Positions 15,670 through 23,884 of a stretch of 64,000 nt of DNA are shown piece after piece. The position numbers and the translations under genes were made by a program. The notes beneath the pieces were generated by a model. It did not search any database, had not been told where the DNA came from, and worked only from the letters and a program-made list of their open reading frames with translations. The stretch is from Proteiniphilum sp. UBA5384. GTDB lineage: Bacteria; Bacteroidota; Bacteroidia; Bacteroidales; Dysgonomonadaceae. The stretch is from the NCBI RefSeq assembly GCF_002410825.1, contig NZ_DHOS01000052.1, forward strand, positions 1 through 64,000. The letters are read 5' to 3'. The first letter of the stretch is position 1. Each line of letters opens with the position of its first letter.

Positions 15670-16236
15670 ATGGCAACAACTGCTGATTTCAGGAACGGAA
15701 TGTGCATTGATCTGGAAGGCCAGTATTATTTTATCGTAGAGTTTCTCCATGTGAAACCAGGCAAAGGTGCTGCTTTTGTCCGTACGAAACTAAGAAATGT
15801 GGCTACAGGTCGTATCCTCGAGAAAACATTCAATTCTGGTGTAAAGGTAGATGAGGTACGTATTGAACGTCGCCCTTTCCAGTATCTTTATAAAGATGAT
15901 ATGGGGTATAACTTCATGAATACCGAAACGTTCGAACAGATTCCTATTCCCGAAGAACAAATTGAAGGAGTAAAATTCTTGAAAGAAGGAGATATAGTGG
16001 AAGTGCAGATCCATGCCGAAAGCGGCACGATTCTCACTGCCGAAATGCCGACGCATGTGGTGCTCGAGGTGACTTATACCGAACCGGGCATCAAGGGTGA
16101 TACTGCCACCAACACGCTCAAACCCGCGACAGTGGAGACAGGTGCTGAAGTGCGTGTCCCCCTGTTCATCAATACAGGTGAAAAGATCAGGGTAGATACA
16201 CGTGATGGCTCATATGTAGAGCGTGTCAGAGGATAA
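15670..16236 (+). CDS. efp: Elongation factor P
   Basis: 188 residues, standard length. EF-P enters the ribosome between P and E sites and relieves stalling at consecutive prolines. Domain I has the KPGKGAAFVRTKLRN loop with the Lys that contacts the P-site tRNA; domains II and III follow (IEGVKFLKEGDIVEVQ; the C-terminal signature segment TNTLKPATVETGAEVRVPLFINTGEKIRVDT is intact). No epmA/epmB modification genes are seen nearby, so how or whether the Lys is modified is unknown. Own promoter directly upstream. Confidence 0.97.
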   Translation: MATTADFRNGMCIDLEGQYYFIVEFLHVKPGKGAAFVRTKLRNVATGRILEKTFNSGVKVDEVRIERRPFQYLYKDDMGYNFMNTETFEQIPIPEEQIEGVKFLKEGDIVEVQIHAESGTILTAEMPTHVVLEVTYTEPGIKGDTATNTLKPATVETGAEVRVPLFINTGEKIRVDTRDGSYVERVRG

Positions 16237-16261
16237 TTGTGGATAGCATTCAGGCAATTAT

Positions 16262-16924
16262 ATGGACTTCTACTCTACATTCGATTTTCTTGTACGGTTG
16301 CAGATGAATAACGACCGCAACTGGTTCCACGAACATAAATTCGAATATGATGAAGTCAAAGCCGACTTTGAAACTTTTATTAACAGACTCATTGTGCCAC
16401 TTGCCCAATTGGATTCCACTATCGGGACGAGTACGGCCAATGAGTCTGTTTTTCGTATTTACCGTGATACTCGTTTTTCACACGATAAAACACCTTATAA
16501 GACCCATCTCAGTGCCTTTATAGCCAATGGTGGCAGGAAAACCCGCTTTGCCGGTTATTATATTCATATACAACCGGACGAATCGTTTTTTGCCGGTGGT
16601 ATGTACAGTCCGGATCCGGCCACGTTGGAGTCTGTCAGGAATGAAATTTATCACCACCCCGATGAAATCAGGCATATTCTGAATAACCGGAAATTCAAAA
16701 AGACTTTCCCTGTGCTATCCGATGAGGATAGGCTTAAAAAACCGCCTGTCGGTTATCCCAAAGATTTCAAGGAAATCGAACTGTTGAAAAACAAACACTT
16801 TATCACCCGTTATCCGCTTGAAAATGAGTTTTTCCTTCAGGACGGGGTGATCGACCGTATCATGCATCTCTGCAAGATACAATATCCCCTCAATGCGTTT
16901 TTAAATAAGGCTGTGAAAGGGTGA
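16262..16924 (+). CDS. DUF2461 / TIGR02453 family protein
   Basis: 220 residues. Matches the DUF2461 family by its opening (FLVRLQMNNDRNWFHEHKFEYDEVKADFETFI), the RIYRDTRFSHDKTPYKTHLSAFI segment in the middle (residues about 70-95) and GGMYSPDPATLESVRNEI. The conserved Arg, Asp, Lys and Tyr suggest a binding or catalytic site, but no activity has been established as far as I know. 25 bases after efp, same strand, possibly read through from its promoter. Confidence 0.88.
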   Translation: MDFYSTFDFLVRLQMNNDRNWFHEHKFEYDEVKADFETFINRLIVPLAQLDSTIGTSTANESVFRIYRDTRFSHDKTPYKTHLSAFIANGGRKTRFAGYYIHIQPDESFFAGGMYSPDPATLESVRNEIYHHPDEIRHILNNRKFKKTFPVLSDEDRLKKPPVGYPKDFKEIELLKNKHFITRYPLENEFFLQDGVIDRIMHLCKIQYPLNAFLNKAVKG

Positions 16925-17049
16925 AAAATCTCGAAATACTTTTCTGGATTAAGTTTGTATATTTAATAGAATTGTATGTAATTGTTTTTTGATTATCTTT
17001 AAGCTGTGGTTCAGGAAGAATATAAGGAGATTTTGAAAAATTTGGTAAT

Positions 17050-17811
17050 ATGCAAATAATTCTATCACCTGCCAAGTTGATGGACTTTTCCGATAAGAAG
17101 AAAAATGTAAAGTCGTCCAAACCGTTGTTTCCGGAAAAGACCGGAGAACTGATAGCCGTTTGCCGGCAACTCTCGGAAAGGGAAATTGCCACAGAGATGA
17201 AGATCACAGCCAGAATGGCGCATGAGGTATATGAATATTTCCAGACATTTGATCTGGGGTTTCCTCCCGGACAATCGGCTGCGATTACCTATAACGGGAT
17301 TGCCTACAAGGGGCTGAATGCCCATGATTTCTCTACGGAAGATTTCGATTTCGCGCAACAACATCTCAATATCATCTCCGGGTTATACGGTATTGTTCGT
17401 CCATTAGATGCAATTAAACCTTACCGGCTGGAGATGCAGCGAAAAATTGTCCCACAGGGATATGAAACCCTCTACGATTTCTGGGAAGATACGGTCAATG
17501 CGCATCTCTCGAAAAAACTCCGGAAAGGGGACAAGACCATTATCAATGTAGCATCCAAAGAGTATGCAAAAGTAGTGCGGAAGGAGAAGTTGCCGAAGGG
17601 TACGAAAATTATTGATATCCAGTTCCTGCAGCAGGAGAACGACGAGTTGAGGCAAATTGTGGTGCATTCCAAGAAAGCGCGTGGATTGATGTCTCGTTTT
17701 ATCATTAAAAACAAGTTAGTTGATCCGGAAGAGGTGAAAGGGTTTGATTACGAGGGTTATTTCTTTTATCCCCCCCTTTCGAAAGAGGATATCTGGGTGT
17801 TTGTGAGATAA
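17050..17811 (+). CDS. yaaA: Peroxide stress protein YaaA
   Basis: 253 residues, normal for the UPF0246/DUF328 family. YaaA lowers free intracellular iron during hydrogen peroxide stress and thereby limits Fenton damage; it is a DNA-binding protein of unusual fold. Seen: MQIILSPAKLMDF, LNIISGLYGIVRPLDAIKPYRLEM (about residues 105-130), FWEDTVNAHL, VNVASKEYAKVV-like segment INVASKEYAKVVR and the GLMSRFIIKNKL end. An AAGGAG lies about 23 bases before the ATG, too far to be a normal ribosome site. Confidence 0.92.
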   Translation: MQIILSPAKLMDFSDKKKNVKSSKPLFPEKTGELIAVCRQLSEREIATEMKITARMAHEVYEYFQTFDLGFPPGQSAAITYNGIAYKGLNAHDFSTEDFDFAQQHLNIISGLYGIVRPLDAIKPYRLEMQRKIVPQGYETLYDFWEDTVNAHLSKKLRKGDKTIINVASKEYAKVVRKEKLPKGTKIIDIQFLQQENDELRQIVVHSKKARGLMSRFIIKNKLVDPEEVKGFDYEGYFFYPPLSKEDIWVFVR

Positions 17812-17830
17812 AAAAAATTCACTATATTTG
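17800..17830 (+). promoter_or_regulatory. radC promoter
   Basis: TTTG at 17800-17803 and TATATTTG at 17823-17830 with a 19-base spacer, a full consensus match. It overlaps the last codons of yaaA. Confidence 0.65.
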
Positions 17831-17859
17831 CCTTAATTTTACCCTTGAAACGCACCGTT

Positions 17860-18549
17860 ATGAGTAAGTTAAGCATCAAACAATGGGCGGAAGAGGACCG
17901 TCCCCGTGAAAAATTACTGCTGAAAGGTGTTTCAGTACTCTCCGACTCGGAACTCCTCGCCATCCTTATCGGTTCAGGCAATGATAAGCAAAGTGCGGTA
18001 GAATTAAGCCAGCATATTTTGTCGAAGGCTGATAACGATTTGAACAAACTGGCCCGGATGAGTGTTTCCGATTTGGTAAATAATTTTCGTGGCATTGGAC
18101 AGGCAAAAGCGGTTTCGTTGATAGCTGCATTGGAGGTGGGACGGCGGAGAAAGTCCGTTGAAACACCACGGAAGAGAAAAATTACCTCGTCGAGGGTGGC
18201 GTATGAACTCTTCTATCCACTACTCTCCGATCTTAATCATGAGGAGACATGGGCATTACTGACCGACCGTTCGAATAAGGTCCGCAGCTCCATTCAGGTG
18301 AGCCGTGGCGGTATTTCGGGAACGGTAGTCGATATACGGTTGATTTTAAGGGAGGCACTTAGCCAATATGCCTCCGGGATTCTGCTGGGGCATAATCATC
18401 CTTCAGGGCAATGCAAGCCTAGTTCGCAGGATATCCTCCTTACCAGGAAACTGAAAGAAGCTGCACAATGGATGGATATCTCTCTGCTTGATCATATTAT
18501 CGTCTGTGGAGATAATTATTTCAGTTTTGCAGATGAAGGAATCATCTGA
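17860..18549 (+). CDS. radC: RadC family JAB-domain protein
   Basis: 229 residues from ATG at 17860; the frame opens five codons earlier with TTG, but the ATG fits the family start (MSKLSIKQWAEEDRPREKLL). A helix-hairpin-helix region (VNNFRGIGQAKAVSLIAALE) is followed by the JAB1/MPN metalloprotease-like domain with the HNHPSG metal-binding motif and downstream Asp (SSQDILLTRKL). Despite the name, a role in recombinational repair is doubtful; the fold suggests a zinc-dependent hydrolase. Driven by its own promoter. Confidence 0.93.
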   Translation: MSKLSIKQWAEEDRPREKLLLKGVSVLSDSELLAILIGSGNDKQSAVELSQHILSKADNDLNKLARMSVSDLVNNFRGIGQAKAVSLIAALEVGRRRKSVETPRKRKITSSRVAYELFYPLLSDLNHEETWALLTDRSNKVRSSIQVSRGGISGTVVDIRLILREALSQYASGILLGHNHPSGQCKPSSQDILLTRKLKEAAQWMDISLLDHIIVCGDNYFSFADEGII

Positions 18550-18598
18550 TATAATTAAACAATATGCCGGATAATCGGTTTAATGAAAAAATGGAATT

Positions 18599-18916
18599 AT
18601 GAGCGAAGAATTACAAGCTTTACAAGATAAGATAGTGATCATGTTGCGTACGGTGTATGATCCCGAGATTCCTGTGAATATTTATGATCTGGGAATGATC
18701 TACGATGTGGATATTGATGATGAAAACAATGTGACTATCGAGATGACATTCACTTCACCCAGTTGTCCCGCAGCCGACTTTATATTGATGGATGTGCAGA
18801 TGAAGATAGAATCCATACCCGAGGTCAACCAGGTGGATCTCAATCTCACGTTCGATCCTCCCTGGGACCGGTCGATGATGAGCGAAGAAGCTTTGTTGGA
18901 ACTGGGCATGATGTGA
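18599..18916 (+). CDS. DUF59 / MIP18-family iron-sulfur assembly factor (SufT/PaaD-like)
   Basis: 105 residues, matching the DUF59 family. Seen: LRTVYDPEIPVNIYDLGMIYDVDID (the signature acidic segment DPEIPVNIYDLGLIY) and TFTSPSCPAADFI with the conserved Cys. Such proteins help mature Fe-S proteins with the SUF machinery. No suf genes are adjacent; the gene sits between radC and lpxH, 49 and about 37 bases away. Confidence 0.92.
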   Translation: MSEELQALQDKIVIMLRTVYDPEIPVNIYDLGMIYDVDIDDENNVTIEMTFTSPSCPAADFILMDVQMKIESIPEVNQVDLNLTFDPPWDRSMMSEEALLELGMM

Positions 18917-18953
18917 TGTTTGGGGAATAGAACGATTGTTGAATATATTGATT

Positions 18954-19697
18954 GTGAGAAATAAAATTTATTTTCTTGCCGATGTCCATTTAGGCTCCAA
19001 GTCGCATGACGATTCTATTGAGACGGAGCGTAAATTATGCCGGTGGCTGGACAGTGTCAGGGATGACGCTGCGGTGATTTTTTTGATGGGGGATATCTTC
19101 GATTATTGGTATGAATACCGGTATGTGGTGCCCAAAGGGTTTACGCGTCTGTTGGGCAAGCTGGGAGAGATGACCGATTCAGGGATAGAAATCCATTTTT
19201 TTGCGGGGAACCATGACCTTTGGCTGACCGACTATCTTGCTAAGGAGTGTGGGTTAATCCTTCATTTTGAGCCCTATCTCACCGAATTGAAAGGAAAGAA
19301 GTTTATCCTTGCCCATGGGGATGGATTGGGGGATGATTCCCGCTCTTTTCATTTTCTCCGAAAAGTGTTTCACAGCAAATTCCTCCGGAAATGTTTTTCG
19401 GCCATTCATCCGCGGTGGACGATACCATTGGCACATGCATGGTCGAACAGCAGCCGGGAAAGCCGGGGTGTGGTGCCTTATATGGGAGAGGAACGAGAGC
19501 ATCTTGTCCGGTTCGCCAAAGAGAAGTGGAGGGAGATGCCCGATATCAATTACTTTATCTTTGGACACCGCCATATTTTACTCGACTTGCCCATTGCGTC
19601 ACAGAGCCACTTGATTATATTGGGCGATTGGATCACTCTTTTTTCCTATGCGGAATTCGACGGGGAGGACCTGCAACTGAAAAGGTTTCCCCGATGA
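18954..19697 (+). CDS. lpxH: UDP-2,3-diacylglucosamine diphosphatase
   Basis: About 247 residues. Cleaves UDP-2,3-diacylglucosamine to lipid X and UMP, the fourth step of lipid A synthesis, at the inner face of the cytoplasmic membrane. Calcineurin-type metal motifs are in order: DVHLGS, GDIFDYW, GNHDLW, HGDG and GHRH. Two starts are possible: TTG at 18936 and GTG at 18954; I choose the GTG because it places the first strand (MRNKIYFLADVHLG) as in relatives. The hydrophobic helical insertion around residues 135-170 is usual for membrane association. Confidence 0.9.
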   Translation: MRNKIYFLADVHLGSKSHDDSIETERKLCRWLDSVRDDAAVIFLMGDIFDYWYEYRYVVPKGFTRLLGKLGEMTDSGIEIHFFAGNHDLWLTDYLAKECGLILHFEPYLTELKGKKFILAHGDGLGDDSRSFHFLRKVFHSKFLRKCFSAIHPRWTIPLAHAWSNSSRESRGVVPYMGEEREHLVRFAKEKWREMPDINYFIFGHRHILLDLPIASQSHLIILGDWITLFSYAEFDGEDLQLKRFPR

Positions 19698-19738
19698 GTT
19701 AGTTAATAAATCCACTAATTTTTTAATAAGGCCACATT

Positions 19739-20275
19739 CTAATTCCCAAGTTGTTGAAGAAAATCCCAGATCACGATACCCGCCGTCACCGACACGTTGA
19801 GGGAGTGTTTGGTACCGTATTGTGGGATCTCAATGCACCCGTCCGACGCGTCAATTACCTCCTGGGCTACGCCATGCACTTCGTGGCCGAGAATCACCGC
19901 ATATTTTTCCCCTTTATCCAATTTCAACTCTTCCAATGAAACACTATTTTCTGCCTGCTCGATCGAAAAGACAGTATATCCTTCCGATTTCAGCGTTTTT
20001 ACGGCTGAAAGGGTTTCTGTGAAATAGCGCCATTTTACCGAATCTTCTGCACCAAGTGCTGTTTTGTGGATCTCCACGTCGGGGGGGGTGCCGGTAATGC
20101 CGCAGAGCAGCACTTCCTCTACACGAAAAGCATCTCCCGTACGGAATACCGATCCTATATTATGGCGGCTCCGCACATTGTCGAGCACCACTACCAGCGG
20201 TATTTTCTTCGCTTCCCGGAACTCCTCGACCGAAATCCGGTTCAGTTCTTCTATCTTTAATTTTCGCCGTTGCAT
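19739..20275 (-). CDS. TrmH/SpoU family RNA 2'-O-methyltransferase
   Basis: 178 residues. A SPOUT-fold methyltransferase: motif 1 VVVLDNVRSRHNIGSVFRTGDAF (residues about 29-50), motif 2 AVILGHEVHGV and motif 3 IPQYGTKHSLNVSVTAGIVIW forming the knot with S-adenosylmethionine. It lacks the N-terminal L30-like domain of RlmB, so the target may be tRNA position 18 (TrmH-like) or another site. Sixteen bases after the glycosyltransferase gene on the same strand; convergent with lpxH. Confidence 0.9.
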   Translation of the reverse strand: MQRRKLKIEELNRISVEEFREAKKIPLVVVLDNVRSRHNIGSVFRTGDAFRVEEVLLCGITGTPPDVEIHKTALGAEDSVKWRYFTETLSAVKTLKSEGYTVFSIEQAENSVSLEELKLDKGEKYAVILGHEVHGVAQEVIDASDGCIEIPQYGTKHSLNVSVTAGIVIWDFLQQLGN

Positions 20276-20290
20276 AAACTAAAAATGGTT

Positions 20291-21073
20291 TTATTTCACT
20301 ATTTTACGGATTACAAACCAAATATGGTGAAAAACGGTGGAGATATGACCGTAATACTTTGTCATGATGCGGTAGCGCTCTTTTAGCGAAGAGTTGCGGT
20401 TGGCTGTAGTCATTCCTTCATTGAGGTAGTTGATCAATATAAGCCGGGTATTATGGATGGATGCGGCTTTCTTCATCATACGGATGCACCAGTCGAAATC
20501 GGATGAGAAGCGGTAGGAGAGGTCATAAGGCTCCGCCAGTTCTCTTTTTACGATAAAAGCCTGATGGCAGACCACCATTCCCTGCTTGAAACTTTTCCAC
20601 GATAGTTTTTCGGGGGCTTTCAGCCGGCGCATGTGTAGGAAAGTACCTCTATCATCCACGATGGCGGTTTCGCCGTAGAGGATATCGGGCAGATTCGCCG
20701 GGTTGAACGTTTGCATCATCCTCTCCACCGTGTCAGGTGTAAAAAAGGTGTCACCTGCGTTCAGGAAACAGAGGTAATCGCCCGTTGCCATCAGGATAGC
20801 CTTATTCATGGCGTCATACAGGCCACGGTCGGGTTCGCTGATCCACCTTAATACTTTCCCTGAGTCCCCCCCGAGTCCTCCAGTCCCCGAGTCTTCCAGT
20901 TTCCCGGTCTCCTTTTCACTGTGCCGGATCAGCCCCACCGTTCCATCCACCGATGCACCATCCACAATCAGGTGTTCCAATGCAGGGTATGTTTGTTCCT
21001 TCACGCTTTTCAATGTTCTTTCCAGCGTTTTTTCAGCGTTAAATGTGACGGTGATAACGGATAGTTTCATCAT
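20291..21073 (-). CDS. Family 2 glycosyltransferase with a repeat-derived insertion
   Basis: 260 residues from the ATG at 21073 (the open frame continues upstream but inside the methyltransferase gene). GT-A fold: LSVITVTFNAEKTLERTLKSV, IVDGASVDGT, EPDRGLYDAMNKAI, then the CFLNAGDTFF region with the metal-binding DxD equivalent. Between residues about 53 and 72 is an unusual linker (TGKLEDSGTGGLGGDSGK), encoded by a 16-base repeat present twice (see repeat). Start overlaps the upstream methyltransferase stop by four bases (ATGA). Probably adds a sugar in surface polysaccharide synthesis. Confidence 0.88.
   Translation of the reverse strand: MMKLSVITVTFNAEKTLERTLKSVKEQTYPALEHLIVDGASVDGTVGLIRHSEKETGKLEDSGTGGLGGDSGKVLRWISEPDRGLYDAMNKAILMATGDYLCFLNAGDTFFTPDTVERMMQTFNPANLPDILYGETAIVDDRGTFLHMRRLKAPEKLSWKSFKQGMVVCHQAFIVKRELAEPYDLSYRFSSDFDWCIRMMKKAASIHNTRLILINYLNEGMTTANRNSSLKERYRIMTKYYGHISTVFHHIWFVIRKIVK
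20869..20900. repeat. 16-base tandem repeat inside a glycosyltransferase gene
   Basis: Two adjacent copies of CCCCGAGTCYTCCAGT (plus strand; 20869-20884 and 20885-20900, 15 of 16 identical), preceded by a partial copy TGAGTCCCCCC at 20861-20871. As 16 is not a multiple of three, each copy is read in a different frame, yet the gene stays open. Confidence 0.8.
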
Positions 21074-21792
21074 TTTCGGGCGTATATGGCGATATAAGAT
21101 GATAAAAATTTCCCCTTCACGGGAAATAATTTGGTGGCATAGCTCAACATCTTCACCCACCTTCTCCTCTTTTGATTTTCCGGTTTCGGTTCGAGCCAGA
21201 CCATCGGCTTTCCGAGATAATCCACAGAAACATCATACAGGTTGAAAGAGTCCATAATCTCTTTCAGGAAGGATATATTCATGGATTGCAAGTTATGGGC
21301 ATCCAGATTCTCCTTGTCATATTTTCGTTGTATCTCTCCGTTCAGACCCAGGAAGTTGGGGATAATAATCAATAATTGTCCTTTTTCCGAGAGCAATTCC
21401 ACATGACGGGCGATTACATCCCGGGTATCTTCGAAATGCTCGATAAAACCCGATGAAAAGACCACGTCATATTTTTTTTCGGAAGAGAAGGCGAAGAAAT
21501 CGTTGTCGATACATTGTATGGTTCCCTCCGGCAGGTTATTTATTTTTTCGAAATTGCGAACAATCTCTTTGTTGATATGGAAATCGAGTATGGTTACGTC
21601 ACGGATACCCCGTTGGTAGAAATAAGCGGCATATACTCCGGGAAAACCACCGATCTCAATAAAGCTTATTCCTCTGGTGAGTTTCGGCATAAATTGCTCG
21701 AACATTACTTTTTTGGGTATCTTGCCGTATTGGTAATTGCGCCAATAGTTGTCCCAGAATTCCTTATCGGTTATATTATTGTTTTCGTCCAT
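21070..21792 (-). CDS. Class I SAM-dependent methyltransferase
   Basis: 240 residues. Motif I is FIEIGGFPGVYAAYFYQRG (residues about 45-63), with VTILDFH as motif II and YDVVFSSGFIEHFED as motif IV, the UbiE/COQ5-like pattern. It is translationally coupled to the GT2 gene downstream (ATGA overlap) and 39 bases from the GT4 gene upstream, so it probably methylates a glycan or glycan precursor of the surface polysaccharide. Target not known. Confidence 0.85.
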   Translation of the reverse strand: MDENNNITDKEFWDNYWRNYQYGKIPKKVMFEQFMPKLTRGISFIEIGGFPGVYAAYFYQRGIRDVTILDFHINKEIVRNFEKINNLPEGTIQCIDNDFFAFSSEKKYDVVFSSGFIEHFEDTRDVIARHVELLSEKGQLLIIIPNFLGLNGEIQRKYDKENLDAHNLQSMNISFLKEIMDSFNLYDVSVDYLGKPMVWLEPKPENQKRRRWVKMLSYATKLFPVKGKFLSSYIAIYARK

Positions 21793-21831
21793 TTTTCAAT
21801 TTTTTAGTCGCCGCATCAATAAATCACCACA

Positions 21832-23064
21832 TTATCTTGATTTATAAATTTCTTTATATTGTTGTGTGACTTTCTCCTGTGCGTAATGCTCCATCACTTT
21901 TTCGCGGGCGTTAGAGGAAAGTGTTCCGGTATCTGCTTCGAATAATGTCCAAAGCAGTCCGTTTGCCAGGTCCTTTGCGTCCTGATAATTTGCCACATAC
22001 CCGTTCTGCCGGTGGTCGATCATTTCAGGGATCCCCCCTGTATGAAACCCAACGCAAGGAGTACCGCACGCCATTGCTTCCATGATGGTGTTGGGAAGGT
22101 TGTCCTGTAACGATGGTGTGACAAACAGGTCGGCAGCATTATAGAGATCCGGCATGTCGTGGGGAGCCACATAGCCTATACTTTGGGTCGGGAGGCTGAA
22201 TTGTCCCACAATTTCTTCACCGTTTGCGCCGGCGATCAGAAAGAGCAGGTCATTCCGTTTTTGAGCGATCAGCCGGGAAGCTTCTATCAGGTAGTCTATG
22301 CCTTTTCGTTTGTCGGAAGCTTTCATTGCTGCGAAGAGTACGATCTTTCTTTCTTTTGGAAGTCCCATTTTTTGACGGATAGCATTTTTATCTTTCGGCA
22401 GATAAATTCCGGTATCGATGGGGTTAGGGATGGAAATAACCTTGTGCCCTTGCGTGAGAGGACTTTGCTTCGCTAATTCCATTAACCAGCGGCTACAACC
22501 GGTAAATATGATATTTCCTTTACGATAAGTCAATTGCTTTTGGTGATAGACGGAGTATGAAAGGTCTTTCCGGGCAGGCTTTTTCAGATAAGGGCAGTGG
22601 CTACAACCGAAGGTGAAAGCGTTGCAGGTACCGGCGTAGTGGCAGATGCCGGTAAAAGGCCACATGTCGTGCATGGTCCACACCACTTTTTTTCCGGAGG
22701 AAAGTATATCACCTATCTCTTTGACGGAGAGCATACTTTGGTTTATCCAGTGAAGGTGGATCACTTCTGCTTCCTTGAAAGCAGGAAGTTTTGTCACCGC
22801 TACACCCGTATTGGCGATCGATATATCGAACAGGTGCTCTTTTGAAAGACGGTTATGCAGGTAAATGACGCCACGTTCCCAATAAAACTGCATCCTGCTC
22901 ATCTTTTCACTTCCTGCTGTGAATACTGATGTGTTGACTCCCTGTTTACTACGTACCACCATTGATACCTCGCATCCGGCAAGGTGCATCGCCTGCAATA
23001 ACCGGGTTGCGGCGATGGCCGCCCCTCCCTGTATGTCGTATGTGCTGATGAAAAGAACCTTCAT
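21832..23064 (-). CDS. Family 4 glycosyltransferase (GT-B)
   Basis: 410 residues. The N-terminal domain opens with LFISTYDIQGGAAIAATRLLQAM; the middle has a Cys cluster (CHYAGTCNAFTFGCSHCPY, about residues 145-165) often seen in this sub-branch of capsule/LPS mannosyl- or galactosyltransferases. The C-terminal donor-binding domain has VLFAAMKASDKRKGIDYLIEA and the EAMACGTPCVGFHTGGIPEMI signature with the E-x7-E-type residues. First gene of the small polysaccharide unit on the minus strand; a TATTTTTG -7 element lies at 23090-23097. Confidence 0.9.
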   Translation of the reverse strand: MKVLFISTYDIQGGAAIAATRLLQAMHLAGCEVSMVVRSKQGVNTSVFTAGSEKMSRMQFYWERGVIYLHNRLSKEHLFDISIANTGVAVTKLPAFKEAEVIHLHWINQSMLSVKEIGDILSSGKKVVWTMHDMWPFTGICHYAGTCNAFTFGCSHCPYLKKPARKDLSYSVYHQKQLTYRKGNIIFTGCSRWLMELAKQSPLTQGHKVISIPNPIDTGIYLPKDKNAIRQKMGLPKERKIVLFAAMKASDKRKGIDYLIEASRLIAQKRNDLLFLIAGANGEEIVGQFSLPTQSIGYVAPHDMPDLYNAADLFVTPSLQDNLPNTIMEAMACGTPCVGFHTGGIPEMIDHRQNGYVANYQDAKDLANGLLWTLFEADTGTLSSNAREKVMEHYAQEKVTQQYKEIYKSR

Positions 23065-23079
23065 TGCCGGATATCCAAA

Positions 23080-23109
23080 TGTAAGAATACAAAAATAGTG
23101 ATTTTATAT
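23080..23109 (-). promoter_or_regulatory. Possible -7 region for the GT4-methyltransferase-GT2 unit
   Basis: Minus-strand TATTTTTG at 23090-23097 fits the -7 consensus about 26 bases before the GT4 start; no good -33 box was found. Confidence 0.35.
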
Positions 23110-23179
23110 TATTTGACCGGCTATATTCCGCATTTTCGTATTTTTGGCACCTCATCTCCGAAACTTTCTTGGCAAGTCT

Positions 23180-23209
23180 TTTGTTTAAAAAATATAAATT
23201 GTATTTTTG
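23180..23209 (+). promoter_or_regulatory. Promoter of the PUL sigma gene
   Basis: TTTG at 23180-23183 and TATTTTTG at 23202-23209, spacer 18 bases (one less than usual). Start codon follows at 23234. It suggests that the sigma/FecR pair is made at a basal level by the housekeeping polymerase. Confidence 0.55.
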
Positions 23210-23233
23210 AACAATTGCAACTTTAATTTTTGA

Positions 23234-23794
23234 ATGAAAGAGCCCTCTAATCCGGACAGTTTTGCTGAATTATATGCTACATATCATCAGAAGTGTTTTT
23301 TATTTACACAATCATACGTGCATGATAAGTTTGTGGCAGAAGATATTGCATCTGACGTGCTCATCAAGTTATATGAAATGATCCGTACTGAACAAATTCA
23401 TAATGTGTCGGCATACTTATTAACCTTATTGAAGAATAAATCTTTAGATTATCTGAAAGCGCTTTCAACCCGGAAGAAAGCCTATGATCATTTGTCTGAA
23501 CTGGGAATTGAAGAACTGCACTTCCGGATTTCATCATTGGAAGAATGCGATCCGAATATTATTTTCTCAAAAGAGATAGAACAGATTATTGAGCATACGC
23601 TTTTGGAGCTCTCCTCTCAAACGCGCGAAATATTTGTTTTAAGTCGCTACGAAAATTTATCCAATAAGGAGATCGCCCTGACGTTGGATATGAGTGTAAA
23701 AAATGTGGAATACCATATGTCTAAGGCCTTGAAACTCCTTCGACTGAACCTGAAAGATTATCTTCCTTCGGTACTTCTTTTATTTTTTTTCTAA
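23234..23794 (+). CDS. ECF sigma factor of the GH76 utilisation locus
   Basis: 186 residues. Region 2: FAELYATYHQKCFLFTQSYVHDKFVAEDIASDVLIKLYE; region 4: LSSQTREIFVLSRYENLSNKEIALTLDMSVKNVEYHMSKALKLLR, with the helix-turn-helix in the last third. This is the Bacteroidota ECF type that pairs with a FecR anti-sigma factor and a TonB-dependent receptor carrying an STN signalling domain; both are encoded directly downstream. It ends in a hydrophobic SVLLLFFF tail, common in this branch. It should activate the susC-susD-GH76 genes when the receptor is occupied. Confidence 0.9.
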   Translation: MKEPSNPDSFAELYATYHQKCFLFTQSYVHDKFVAEDIASDVLIKLYEMIRTEQIHNVSAYLLTLLKNKSLDYLKALSTRKKAYDHLSELGIEELHFRISSLEECDPNIIFSKEIEQIIEHTLLELSSQTREIFVLSRYENLSNKEIALTLDMSVKNVEYHMSKALKLLRLNLKDYLPSVLLLFFF

Positions 23795-23884
23795 AAATCT
23801 CATTTTTTGTTTTAGGGTTATTCGGGAGAATTTCGTCTTAATTATATACAGGGGTAATCTGGTATCACTAATGATTTATTCAGA

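Noticed and set aside
19698..19738. Terminator between lpxH and the TrmH-type gene
   Set aside because: TTAGT/ACTAA followed by six Ts is a stem of only five A/T-rich base pairs, too weak to call.
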